A stretch of DNA of 41,510 bases from Aureobasidium sp. EXF-3400 (lineage: Eukaryota; Ascomycota; Dothideomycetes; Dothideales; Saccotheciaceae), in assembly GCA_024195585.1 (NCBI GenBank), contig SWBL01000401.1, positions 1-41,510 on the forward strand, given 5' to 3'. Position numbers and translations under genes: made by a program. Within the stretch, counting starts at the first letter, position 1. The number at the start of each line of letters is the position of its first letter. Of this stretch, positions 1-9,118 are shown in pieces. Below the pieces are notes generated by a model that did no database searches, was not told where the DNA came from, and was given only the letters and a program-made list of their open reading frames with translations.

Positions 1-175
1 ATTGATTGGTCGTGTGCGACGACGTGTTGTACTGCGAGCGGACGGCAGCCGAGGCGCTTCTGCGTAGCTTGGGCGGGCCTTGGGATGATGATGATTGGTG
101 GGCTAGCGAGGACGACGAATGCTGCAGCGAGTGTTTCCTCAGAAGTTGCTGAGGTGTTGCGGATGAGTCGGCCAT
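1..175 (-). CDS. N-terminus of an unidentified protein, cut by the left edge
   Basis: On the minus strand an ATG at 175-173 opens a frame that stays open for 58 codons to the window edge. It begins MADSSATPQQLLRKHS and is rich in Ser, Gln and Ala, with a basic stretch PPKLRRSASAAVR near residues 35-47. The Ser/Gln bias suggests a disordered N-terminal tail, common in fungal regulators and signalling proteins, but no domain is visible and I do not recognise the family. Support comes from the uninterrupted frame, fungal-type codons and the non-coding character of the DNA upstream. It could also be a chance frame, because only 175 bases are visible. Confidence 0.5.
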   Translation of the reverse strand, partial: MADSSATPQQLLRKHSLQHSSSSLAHQSSSSQGPPKLRRSASAAVRSQYNTSSHTTNQ

Positions 176-3100
176 GAAAGGCGAAGGGGCTCAGACGCCG
201 GACTTTGAACAAAGATGGATGGGAAAGCGAATGTGTGGTTGGTTGGACGGAAGGCCGAAACAGCAGCACGACAACTCTCGACACTGACAGCACGCTGCGA
301 CAAGGTTCGGATCCAGGACGCTGCTGGTCTGCTGCGGCGGGTACAGCCGGACGTGATTTGTACGGCCGTCGAGACGCAAGGAATAGGTAATTAATGGATC
401 GCGGCCGGCGACAAGTGACACTGACACGCGAAAGCAGGGGGGAGACTGCGTGCAGCTTAGGTGCTGCGATGGCAATATACACTACAGCTTTGACGGCCTT
501 GTCATTGTCAAAGTCCAATCACAACCATCATCTCTCAAATCCCTTGATTCGCTTGTTTTCGCTGCTTCCAACGGCCGCCATCCTCTCTCACTCTTCTTTG
601 TCCTTGCTGGAGCCGACCATCTCCACTGCGTTTCCACTGCCTGTTTCCGTCCAGCGACCGCCCGAAAATTGGACATCTCCAATCGCCTTGGCGATCCATC
701 GTCCAGCCTTCAACCGATGCCCGATGTTTCCCAGCTATCGGAGCTGCCAATCTCACAGTCCTCACCATCTTTCTAACTTTCTCCAGCCCATGTGTCGCAT
801 CAATTAATTGTGAAACGCTGTTCCCGCAGCATGCTATATCGACTGGGCTGATGGCTGAGACCCGCATTCAACAACACCATCTCTCCCCAGCATCCAGCAG
901 CAGACCAACGTTCATGCCTGACGCATGCCCACCGAGGCCACGTTTTGTTGCCGTACTGTCTTACAAGCGTTGACGGCGTGGCTGTTAGACCCCGATCCTG
1001 ACTGCACCTTGCAACCGCACTTGAAGCTTATCCTGTGTTAGCCACCGGTTGTAGAAATGTTCCCTCTTCTATTTGCATAGAAAAGCACAGCTGCATAGTC
1101 CGTAGAAGGACTCTGTTCTGTTAAACTTCTTTATTAATTGTTACTAAGTTGAACATTTCTTGAAACCACTGTCTGCGGCCCCTCCCGAGCAGCATCCACA
1201 GACTCGTGTAGTAATCTTCGAGTTTCTTGACGGATCCCGTTGCCTGTGTTTTTATCAATCATCACGATCCCTGTCGAAGATAGATTGGCTTGCTTCGGGT
1301 GAAAATCAGTCTGCAGACGTCGCTCGTCTCCGACATTCTAATAGGTGCCAGCCTGCAAGCCTCCTTACAGCCTCTTAATCTGTGTTGGTTCTGCGTTACA
1401 GGAAACATGCACCGACGTGCATGCATAGTCAGGCGGCCGGCCCCAATCCTGTCCTGGGTCTTTTCTGGGGAAGATTCAAGAGAAAAGAGCCTTCCAACTT
1501 CCCGTGGAAGGCCACTTCTGTCCAAATTGACATTTGATGTGGATACTCACGCTTTGCTACATGCTTTGTCAATTAGCCGAGCAGCGTGCATCGAGTTCCT
1601 CTTTGTACTCCATCTTCGATCCATAGTACTGTATGTCGCTGCGCAAGCCATCCCGTAACCGATGTCCGCACCAGCCAAACTCGACACGGCAGTGTTTTTC
1701 ATCAAACAAACTCCTCCAGCAACCGAGTTCATCGCTCTCATGCATATCAACCATGGTTATACCCCAGCAGTTTCCTGCCGGATGGTGGTCCGCGGCCGTA
1801 GTCGAAAGTTAAGTCGCATAATTAAACAGGAACCCGGGCCAATGGGCGTTATTGTGTTACCTCACATACATTCTGCACTTCGAAGTAGAATGGGTAGCAG
1901 TCGTTAAATCATGAAACAATTCAACTCCAGTGCTCACTCGCCCTAGCTTAGTGTTGAAGTGTCTTTGGAAGGTTCATACCCACCATGCATGCAAGCTCTT
2001 CCGTTACCATTTCTCGCAACCCCCAAGCCGTCAGTACCTATCACACCATAATTCTCGAGGTCAGCTTCCTCTTGCATCGCATGCAACACGTTGTGGAATA
2101 TGATAAATTTGGTCAGTTCTGAAAATGATCACTCAGGCGCAGATCCGCATCTTAGATGTCTTGAACGGCAATCTCGAGATACATGATGAATCTCCACTGG
2201 CATGATTCTAGCATATTCTGGGTCCACGCGTGCATCCTGATTGCAACACCTCAGAAAGACCATGATCCTTCAACATCGGCATACATCAATGGATGACAGG
2301 TACCGCCCTAATATTAATCCTCTGGCGGTATCCCATATCCTTATCGCGGCTACCGGCGTCGAGTTGCATGTACGAAACCACATGAAGATTTTGCTGATCA
2401 ACGAACGAATCCGGGGCCGGATCGTCTTGCTCAACGGAGAGACTGATCACGCCCGCAAATCGATTCGTTCACTGGATTCTTGGGCAAGGCTTGTCGAATC
2501 CGACTACCCGGATCCCGCGACTTGACCAGCCACAAAACAGATGGCTGAGATGGCTGAGATGGCCGAGAAGCGAGCGCAAGCCAGCGTGATGTACATCTAT
2601 CGCGTGCCCTCTATGAACATATCGATCACCCGAGAGCTGCTTGCTTCCTCTACAGAGAATGTCTCGAAAGCAGGGTCCTGTAGACACCGTCAAACAAGAG
2701 TCCGAAATGCTGATGGAGGCCCAAACATGTTCTGCCGCAAGGATCGTTTCTCTCCCAACAAGTGGCACCCGCGTCCACCATAACATTACAACACCCGAAG
2801 GCAGCTCACACGCCTGCCTATAGCGAGCTGACATGCAACTCCCTTCCGAGTAAGCAGGTTTCTACAGTCCCACACCCAAATGCCAAGTTCATCAGGCAAC
2901 GTATACCCGAGATGAGTGTAGCCATGTGTGAACGTCAACACTATGTCTGAATGTCTCCAATTCACATCTCTGATCGAGCGGGAAAGCACTGTGATAATTG
3001 ACAGTCATGTTCGCTCCGGAACAACGGTCCGGCGAGAGACTGTAGAATCCAGCACTTACTGATTACTTCAGATCTCCTGGGCTCTACTGTATGCTTGTTT

Positions 3101-3306
3101 GACTCGGCGTGATACGCATAGTCATAGACATATCATTGTCCGCCTCGGTCACGATATTCTTTGGTCTAAGCTAGTCTCATCTTATGCAGTAGTGAAAAGC
3201 AGGTTCTTAGTCGTCAACGTGATATTTTGTGACCGTGTATGAGGAGTGACACTAGGTTCTAGTGTCATCAGGACTTTGTTGGGTGATCAGAGCGAGTCAA
3301 GAGATC
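176..3306. other. Long intergenic region with no supported gene
   Basis: About 3.1 kb between the left-edge gene and the small gene ending at 3307, both on the minus strand. Open frames here (for example 394-807 and 2241-2525, plus strand) have no recognisable protein character and overlap frames on the other strand. The stretch around 480-900 is pyrimidine-rich, as in fungal promoters and leaders, but its strand does not match the left-edge gene. A short tandem of a nine-base unit (ATGGCTGAG, last copy imperfect) lies at about 2541-2567. I see no tRNA, transposon or repeat array. Confidence 0.5.
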
Positions 3307-3742
3307 TTACGAGCTGTCGGCGATACGCTGCTGGCGTTCGTGATGCTTAGCGGTGGTCCACTCGATGATCACCACGCCCTGCTTGAGCTTGACGACAGGC
3401 CTGTAGGCAACGCTGATCAGTGCGTCTCCTAGAAGTGTCATGTTGATTGCTTACATTGCGTCTATACTGCCATAGTAGGCGATATACTGATCATAGTAGG
3501 TGTGCTGTTATGCATCAGGACTAGTATCTACGTAACGTGATGTATGCATAACACACCACATGATGGTGAAGATCAGGGCATGCGGACTTTCTCAGAAGAC
3601 CTTTCTCATCATAGGCCGAGGTAGCAGGAAAGTAGCCACGCTTGTGGCACTCTTTGCTTACAGACAGCCAAGTGTAGCGCTCCCAGTTCCGTCTGGATGC
3701 CTCACCTCCACCTGGGTTGCTCACGCTGTATTTGCGCGCCAT
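3307..3742 (-). CDS. Small three-exon gene, 109-residue protein of unknown function
   Basis: No single open frame covers this gene; I assembled it from splice signals. Exon 1 is 3742-3557 (62 codons), exon 2 is 3504-3455 and exon 3 is 3400-3307. Intron 1 (52 nt) runs GTGTGT..AACAG and intron 2 (54 nt) GTAAGC..TACAG, each with a CTGAT branch site 10-20 nt before the acceptor. Phases close exactly to give 109 residues. The protein is basic and Tyr/His-rich: SRRNWERYTW near residue 17, a DLHHHVHTYYDQYIAYYG segment over the first junction, then PVVKLKQGVVIIEW. There is no signal peptide or membrane segment and I do not recognise the family. The frame is open upstream (PGKDFPELQAAFN precedes the Met), so an additional 5' exon is possible. 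Confidence 0.5.
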
Positions 3743-4341
3743 GTTGAATGCGGCCTGCAGCTCTGGGAAGTCTTTCCCAGGATTGAGAGATACAGAAGTT
3801 GAAGATGCTGTGCAATGTACATGGCCATCAGTCGGGCCAAGAGATGTGGTGGTGATTTGAGATAGTGAAAGCGAAATTCGACGAGCAAGGAGACAATACC
3901 ATCTTGGGTGAGGAAGGAATAGCCCTCGATTTCTCACCACATCAAACACAGCCAGTTGCGTCTTCTACAACAACTCCAACTATAGGCTGGTTACCTCAAG
4001 TTCAGACAAGCAGTTTGTCTAACTTGATAGAATCAGGTCCTGCCAATATTATTTGTTATCAAGAACAGAAACCTGCCAGCTGCTACAACAGGTCATACAA
4101 AAGCGACTACAAACCTACATCTTCCATATTATTGGCGAAAGAAGAGAGCCACACCAACTCGAGAGCTCATCGTCGCTCAACGCCCGGTTAAAGGTCGCTG
4201 TCGCACGGCATCACCTCGGCAAAGCTGTTGCAGCATCTCTATCATCGCATCCTCAAACTTGTCGACAGGAATCTATCAAAACATCGAAGACACTGGCGCA
4301 CAAAGTATCTGGAGCGTAACTGCTTCACACAGACATCCATC
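3743..4341. other. Divergent intergenic region
   Basis: About 600 bases between the small minus-strand gene and the plus-strand splicing-factor gene, serving as 5' flank for both. The open frame of the splicing factor extends upstream to 4228, but that part has no family resemblance and the conserved N-terminus begins at 4342. No other feature is supported. Confidence 0.4.
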
Positions 4342-5424
4342 ATGCAGGGGTTCAATATGGGACGCTACGTCCCTCCCGAACTCGAGGGCACCATGTCAGC
4401 CAATAAAGTCGCTGGCAAACATGCTCTGGGCAAAAGGGCCAACAAGATCAAAGAAGGCATCCTGACCGTGCGCTTCGAGATGCCCTATGCAGTGTGGTGT
4501 AACCACTGTCCCAAACCAACGATCATAGGCCAAGGTGTACGATTCAACGCTGAGAAGAAAAAGGTTGGCAACTACTTGAGTACGCCCATCTGGTCCTTTC
4601 GCATGAAACACCCCGCTTGTGGAGGTTGGATTGAAATACACACGGATCCCAAAAACACGGCGTATGTGGTTACAGAGGGCGGGAAGGCCAGGGATTTGGG
4701 AGAAGACCGTGTGAGAGAAGGAGAGGAGGGTGTGCCGATCCTGTCAGCTGAGGAAAGAGAACGCAGAAGACAGGATGCTTTTGCTGTTCTTGAGGACAAG
4801 AAGCAGGACAAGGTACAAGAGAAAGAGCAAGGCAAGCGTATTATTGAGCTACAAGAAGTGCGTGATCAACACTGGGATGATCCGTACGAAGCAAACAAGC
4901 GTTTGAGGAAGACCTTCAGAGCTGATCGTAAGGTCAGGGAGAAAGAGCACGACTACTCGGAGAAGCTCAGGGAGAGGATGGGTCTGGACGTCGAACTAAT
5001 GCCAGAGAACGATGAAGACAGAAAACATGCTACTCTGATCGAATTTGGCGGGCTTGCCGACGATGATTTTGAGAAAAGCACGATGAGAGTCACTTCACGA
5101 CCTCTATTTCAACAAGACACGAAAACCGAGACAACTTCATCCAAGGCCAAACTCTCACACAAGGCCAAAGCGGCTGCAGAAATCGAGCGCAGGAAAAAGG
5201 CATTGCAGCAGGAAGTTCGCGAGAACTCGCGTGCAGCAGCAGATCCGTTTTTGTCTTTTGGGAACGCAGACACTCGCACGTTTCGAGCGATCGCTGGAAT
5301 CAAAAGAAAAGCACAAAGCGATAATGCAGAGCAGAAGGAGCACAAGGAGCCGGAGGAGAAGGAGAAGTCGGAGAAGTCTCGACCAGCCCCAGCACTTTCT
5401 CTGGTTACTTACGACTCCGACTGA
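4342..5424 (+). CDS. SAF4: Saf4/CCDC130 (Cwc16/Yju2 family) pre-mRNA splicing factor
   Basis: A 360-residue nuclear protein of the Yju2/CWC16 family, which binds the spliceosome around catalytic activation; this branch (CCDC130, fission yeast Saf4) is tied to splice-site fidelity and later steps. The family core is plain: GRYVPPELEG at residues 7-16, GILTVRFEMPY at 39-49, CNHC at 53-56, VRFNAEKKKVGNY at 67-79, a second metal knuckle at H90/C93 (HPAC), and TDPKNTAYVV at 101-110. The C-terminal half is charged, helical and low-complexity, ending in an acidic/basic tail. The start is set at 4342 because the family N-terminus begins MQGFNMGRY; upstream in-frame codons look non-coding. The second knuckle is HxxC, whereas I recall a CxxC in animal CCDC130. 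Single exon. Confidence 0.92.
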   Translation: MQGFNMGRYVPPELEGTMSANKVAGKHALGKRANKIKEGILTVRFEMPYAVWCNHCPKPTIIGQGVRFNAEKKKVGNYLSTPIWSFRMKHPACGGWIEIHTDPKNTAYVVTEGGKARDLGEDRVREGEEGVPILSAEERERRRQDAFAVLEDKKQDKVQEKEQGKRIIELQEVRDQHWDDPYEANKRLRKTFRADRKVREKEHDYSEKLRERMGLDVELMPENDEDRKHATLIEFGGLADDDFEKSTMRVTSRPLFQQDTKTETTSSKAKLSHKAKAAAEIERRKKALQQEVRENSRAAADPFLSFGNADTRTFRAIAGIKRKAQSDNAEQKEHKEPEEKEKSEKSRPAPALSLVTYDSD

Positions 5425-5706
5425 AGCATGATTAACGAGTCACGACTGCATTATAGGCGCTGTATACCCAATTCATTTTCTTCTATACCTTTAAGAATTG
5501 TTTTGCATGTGACGTCGAGTCCAGATTGGGAAAGCACGTGTGCACGGACGTCGACGCGTCTCTCGAGTCGCGTGCGGGCAAAAGCGTAACCATGGCGTTC
5601 TCGGGCGATCTGAGGCAGTCCAAGGCTGCTCGAGGTCAATCAACGAGTTTATCAATAGACCAATACCGCAAGAACAGATAGCTCATGAACTTTGAGCTAG
5701 CCGAGT
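5425..5706. other. Spacer between two plus-strand genes
   Basis: About 280 bases holding the 3' flank of the splicing factor and the 5' leader of the next gene. A GC-rich stretch at about 5520-5600 has several short palindromes such as CACGTG (5536-5541). No gene is supported. Confidence 0.4.
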
Positions 5707-7848
5707 ATGCCACCAAGACAGGTCAGAGTGAATTCCGAGACCGTCTATCGCTCAGAAACACCATTACGACAAAAGAAGTTCCCCAATCGACGACGCACTG
5801 CACAAGCTTCTGGCGTTCGTACACCTGCCCCGCTGCGCGAGCAGTCCACCTTGACACAACAACCACACTGGACCGTATCTCGCAGTTCACCAAACGCCGA
5901 ACTTGAAGATGAAATCGAGGACGAGGACAAAGATTACGAGGACGAGTTGGAAAGATCAAGACCTAGACGGAAGAAGCGGAAGAGCGAGACAGATGGCAAG
6001 AAGCAGACGACCATGACCCAGTTCGTACCTTCCTCATTTATTGGAGAGCGCTACGATGGAGCTGCCGAGCTCCTGCTACAATTCGGGGATATCGGTTCTT
6101 TCGATGGCGTCCGAGATTCGCAATCGCAACCAATCCTCGACAAACACAACAATACATTGGAGGCAGACGTGGTAGGAAACTATGATGGGAGTGCAGATGT
6201 AGCGCCACACAGCGACGCAGAGATGCAACAAGACGAGGAAGAGCACAGCCAGAGGACGCAATCTAGCTCAGACCATGGTGAGGAAAGGATAGATTCGGTC
6301 TTTGCCAAACAGCAAGCGCGACAGAGGCCGAGCCCAGAACTACCAATATCTGCCATGACTTTAAGGACGCCTAGAAGGAAGTTCAAGTCCGAGATCCCGT
6401 CATCCAATACTCCACAAAGCGCCATCATATCCATCTGCTCAGCTAAGTCGATGCGCTCGCCTGAACGTTCGCCTTTACGAAACAAAAGCATCAATGCATA
6501 CTCGCAAAGTCATGCCGTCGAGGATATCAGGATGAGTCCTGTTCCCGAGAGTCCTACCAAGCCCATATCCCCTTTCCGTCTATCGCCTGTCAAGAATAGA
6601 CCCACCTTTCGCATACCTGACAAACCTCCAACACTTCAGCACCGTAGTACTATCCCAGATTCTGAAGACACAGCCACCCAAGTGACTCCGTTCAAACAAA
6701 ACAAGTTCCGGAGTCAGATACCGGATACTCAGATGGACATGTTTGGCGAAGAGGTCGCCGCTGTGACTGAGACACAGCTTCCAGTCGAAGGCTATACTCA
6801 ATACCTTGGAGGGACATACTACGCCGAGAACGACGACTATGATTACAGCTTTGACCCGGTCTGCAGTGCTCTGGATCGTGATGCCGCTCGATTCATGCAA
6901 ACACAACTCCACCGAGATCGTACCGCTTACGATGCTTTCCACAAGACGAGAAGCTTCTCTCAAGCTGAAGAACAACAAGTCGAGACAGAAGCCGAACCAA
7001 AGCAGGTCGACGGATACCGAGATTCTAACCTCGTTACAGCGCAGCAATCTCAGGAACTTGGTGATGAGCTGCCTGTTTCCAATCCAAGACATGAACAGCC
7101 TGAGCAAGAATACGAAGATCCACCTACTCAATCACCGCGGTCATCTCCCCAACAGCCTCCTCAGATCACATACGAGTCCGACGAGATAGAGGAAATAGAC
7201 TTGTCGGGTGATATTATTCTGCCAAAGACAGGTTTGAGGGAGGTGATACAAATTGCCTCCTCGCCGAACAGCAAGAGTGTCAGTAGCGGAAAGTATCCGT
7301 CTTCGCCACCTCTTGTTGTCGAGAACGATGCACGTCTCCGAGCTGAAGCAGAAGCCCAAGAGCTGCTAAACAATACTGAACGTCACTCATCGCCACCTCT
7401 TCCGATCATCCTCCCAATACAACCTTCTCAGGTCAGTACAGTTGGTGGTACACAGCTGTTCCATTCTCTCAAAAGGCATACTCAGAAGGCTGCGTTATTG
7501 AGCAGTAGCCCGCCACCTCTGCCACCTTCAACATCATCGCCTCCTTTTGAAGCAAAACAACGCTTCAGAAAGTTTCTCGATATGTATGACTCTGATGAGG
7601 AGGACGGCATGGATAAGGATGAACCCGAATTACCTGACTACTGCGAGGAAGACGACGGTATGGATCTGGACTTCGCGCCTCAACGACATCGCGACATAGA
7701 TCAAGCAGTGGGAAATGGCCACGATGACGAGTCAGAAGGTGAGGGTGGTCATTCAAGACTCAGAGACATATTGCCAGATACACTTTTCGACTTTTCCTTG
7801 CCACCACCACCGACGCAGAGTTCGGTGAGGAGCACCAGATCTAGATGA
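5707..7848 (+). CDS. Disordered nuclear-type protein, 713 residues, PIP-like motif, function unknown
   Basis: A single-exon gene for a largely disordered protein of unknown function. Visible features are an acidic block (about 66-82), a basic cluster RPRRKKRK at 85-92 that could be a nuclear localisation signal, and QTTMTQFV at 100-107. The last resembles a PCNA-interacting PIP box (QxxMxxF) but lacks the second aromatic residue. There are many SP/TP sites typical of CDK targets, and repeated IPSS/IPDS/IPDT motifs within residues 220-350. A better-folded stretch may lie around residues 355-405, where Tyr, Asp and Phe cluster before ALDRDAARFMQTQ. The tail is acidic and proline-rich. Motif content suggests a DNA replication or repair-linked nuclear protein, which is inference only. 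The start is the first Met of the frame. Confidence 0.8.
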   Translation: MPPRQVRVNSETVYRSETPLRQKKFPNRRRTAQASGVRTPAPLREQSTLTQQPHWTVSRSSPNAELEDEIEDEDKDYEDELERSRPRRKKRKSETDGKKQTTMTQFVPSSFIGERYDGAAELLLQFGDIGSFDGVRDSQSQPILDKHNNTLEADVVGNYDGSADVAPHSDAEMQQDEEEHSQRTQSSSDHGEERIDSVFAKQQARQRPSPELPISAMTLRTPRRKFKSEIPSSNTPQSAIISICSAKSMRSPERSPLRNKSINAYSQSHAVEDIRMSPVPESPTKPISPFRLSPVKNRPTFRIPDKPPTLQHRSTIPDSEDTATQVTPFKQNKFRSQIPDTQMDMFGEEVAAVTETQLPVEGYTQYLGGTYYAENDDYDYSFDPVCSALDRDAARFMQTQLHRDRTAYDAFHKTRSFSQAEEQQVETEAEPKQVDGYRDSNLVTAQQSQELGDELPVSNPRHEQPEQEYEDPPTQSPRSSPQQPPQITYESDEIEEIDLSGDIILPKTGLREVIQIASSPNSKSVSSGKYPSSPPLVVENDARLRAEAEAQELLNNTERHSSPPLPIILPIQPSQVSTVGGTQLFHSLKRHTQKAALLSSSPPPLPPSTSSPPFEAKQRFRKFLDMYDSDEEDGMDKDEPELPDYCEEDDGMDLDFAPQRHRDIDQAVGNGHDDESEGEGGHSRLRDILPDTLFDFSLPPPPTQSSVRSTRSR

Positions 7849-8051
7849 TATGGCGTGTAGCAACATGTTTCGGTGGAGAGAACACACATGTGATTATGAT
7901 TGGCTCGCTATGCTAGGTTGATAGGAACTTGAACAGACTGAGCTCGATAGATATCGATAAATGAGCTGAATTTCTCTGGACGCCAGATCCGAGTATCGAT
8001 CAAACATGAAGTAGCTGTATCATCGTTGTACTCGAACTGTGTGCACCACAG

Positions 8052-8765
8052 CTAGGGGAGGTCCCCCACCGAGTTATCCTTCAGAAATTGGTGGATTTTT
8101 TCAGCATCGTCACCCTCGCCTTCGATCACGGATGGCCCCAGTCTTTTGTAGAAGCGATGTTCAAATCTCTCAGGCCAGTATCCAGCATATTCCCAATCGA
8201 CAATGGCACTGATCTTGAGCGAATCGTGACAAACGATGACATTATGTTGTGAAAGATCGTTATGACAAAAAACGTACTCATCAGTGTCTGCTGGTTTGAC
8301 CTTCCAGTTGTCGACATCAGTCACCGTCTGAAGACGGTACGGGGGTATGATGACCTCTGAAAGTCCTCCAACAGTTTTTGATCGTAATTTGTGAAGTTGC
8401 TGCAGATGGGTCTCCAGTTCTTGTCCAACGACCAATTTTTCCTCTTCCGAGAGTTCATTCATGCCCCTGCCTTCAATGTATTCTGTTATCAGATATACGG
8501 CTTTGTCATCCTCGAAGCAGGCGTGAAGCTTTGGGACAGGGATTGTGGTGTTGCTTGCAACAAACTCGAGTGCTTTTGCTTCGTTGAGCAGTCTTTCTTG
8601 CCCGAGACGAGGGACATGTGTTCTTCCAGTCCATGTCTTTCGCAATTCATGCGGGCGCAGACTTCGTTTTATGAAAGTATTGTTTACGTGGTAGTACTTT
8701 CGTTCGCCGGTTACTCCGAAGCAACCTGGCTCTTTCTGCCCGTTGAGCTCTTGATTGGTGACCAT
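8052..8765 (-). CDS. Phosphotransferase enzyme family (APH fold) protein
   Basis: A 237-residue kinase-like protein of the aminoglycoside phosphotransferase/choline-kinase superfamily, widespread and mostly uncharacterised in fungi. Diagnostic motifs are the catalytic loop FCHNDLSQHNVIV (about residues 166-178) with the expected Asp and Asn, and the metal-binding AIVDWEYAGYWPE that follows. The N-lobe shows an EAKALEFV helix and a YLITEYIEGRG hinge. It is on the short side for the superfamily, but both lobes are present and no intron is needed. The ATG at 8765 is the first in frame. The substrate cannot be told from sequence; fungal members are rarely true antibiotic kinases. A second APH-type gene lies 6 kb away in the same orientation but is only distantly similar. 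Confidence 0.85.
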   Translation of the reverse strand: MVTNQELNGQKEPGCFGVTGERKYYHVNNTFIKRSLRPHELRKTWTGRTHVPRLGQERLLNEAKALEFVASNTTIPVPKLHACFEDDKAVYLITEYIEGRGMNELSEEEKLVVGQELETHLQQLHKLRSKTVGGLSEVIIPPYRLQTVTDVDNWKVKPADTDEYVFCHNDLSQHNVIVCHDSLKISAIVDWEYAGYWPERFEHRFYKRLGPSVIEGEGDDAEKIHQFLKDNSVGDLP

Positions 8766-9118
8766 TATAAGTTGTCGCGAATGCTAGTAGCAAGAGACGA
8801 AAACAGTAAGATGAGGATGCGGCACGACAGGCGGGGTTCCTTGGTGAAGATATGCTACTTAAGCGCCTCGGGTTTCACGGGATCGCAAAATCTTCTCGAC
8901 ATGCAGCATACTATCGTAGCGGCAGAATATTGGCGCCGGAAACATATGTCTCAAGCTGTCCTTTCGTGCCTGACCATGAAGCCGGAGCAATTGTCGGATG
9001 TATATGATCCAACATGGAAGCTACCCCTGAACAATTCCCGACTTCTATACTTGTATTGGATTGCACCATGGTTCGCCTCTCAACACTACCGCCAAAATCA
9101 AGCAAAATTGTGGCCAGA
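8766..9118. other. Spacer between APH protein and amidase
   Basis: About 350 bases forming the 5' flank of the APH gene and 3' flank of the amidase gene, both on the minus strand. No gene is supported. The plus strand can be read as a short peptide CPFVPDHEAGAIVG near 8957-9001, which faintly recalls a zinc alcohol dehydrogenase, but stops surround it. Confidence 0.35.

Noticed and set aside
394..867. Overlapping open frames in the pyrimidine-rich region near the left end
   Set aside because: Several frames are open on both strands because the DNA is low in stops; none looks like protein. More likely promoter or leader sequence.
2241..2525. 94-codon plus-strand frame
   Set aside because: Some helical-looking stretches but no family likeness, no splice context and no neighbouring exons.
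8957..9011. Possible alcohol dehydrogenase remnant (CPFVPDHEAGAIVG)
   Set aside because: Only about 15 residues with a vague likeness, closed by a stop, and no neighbouring homologous stretch in any frame.
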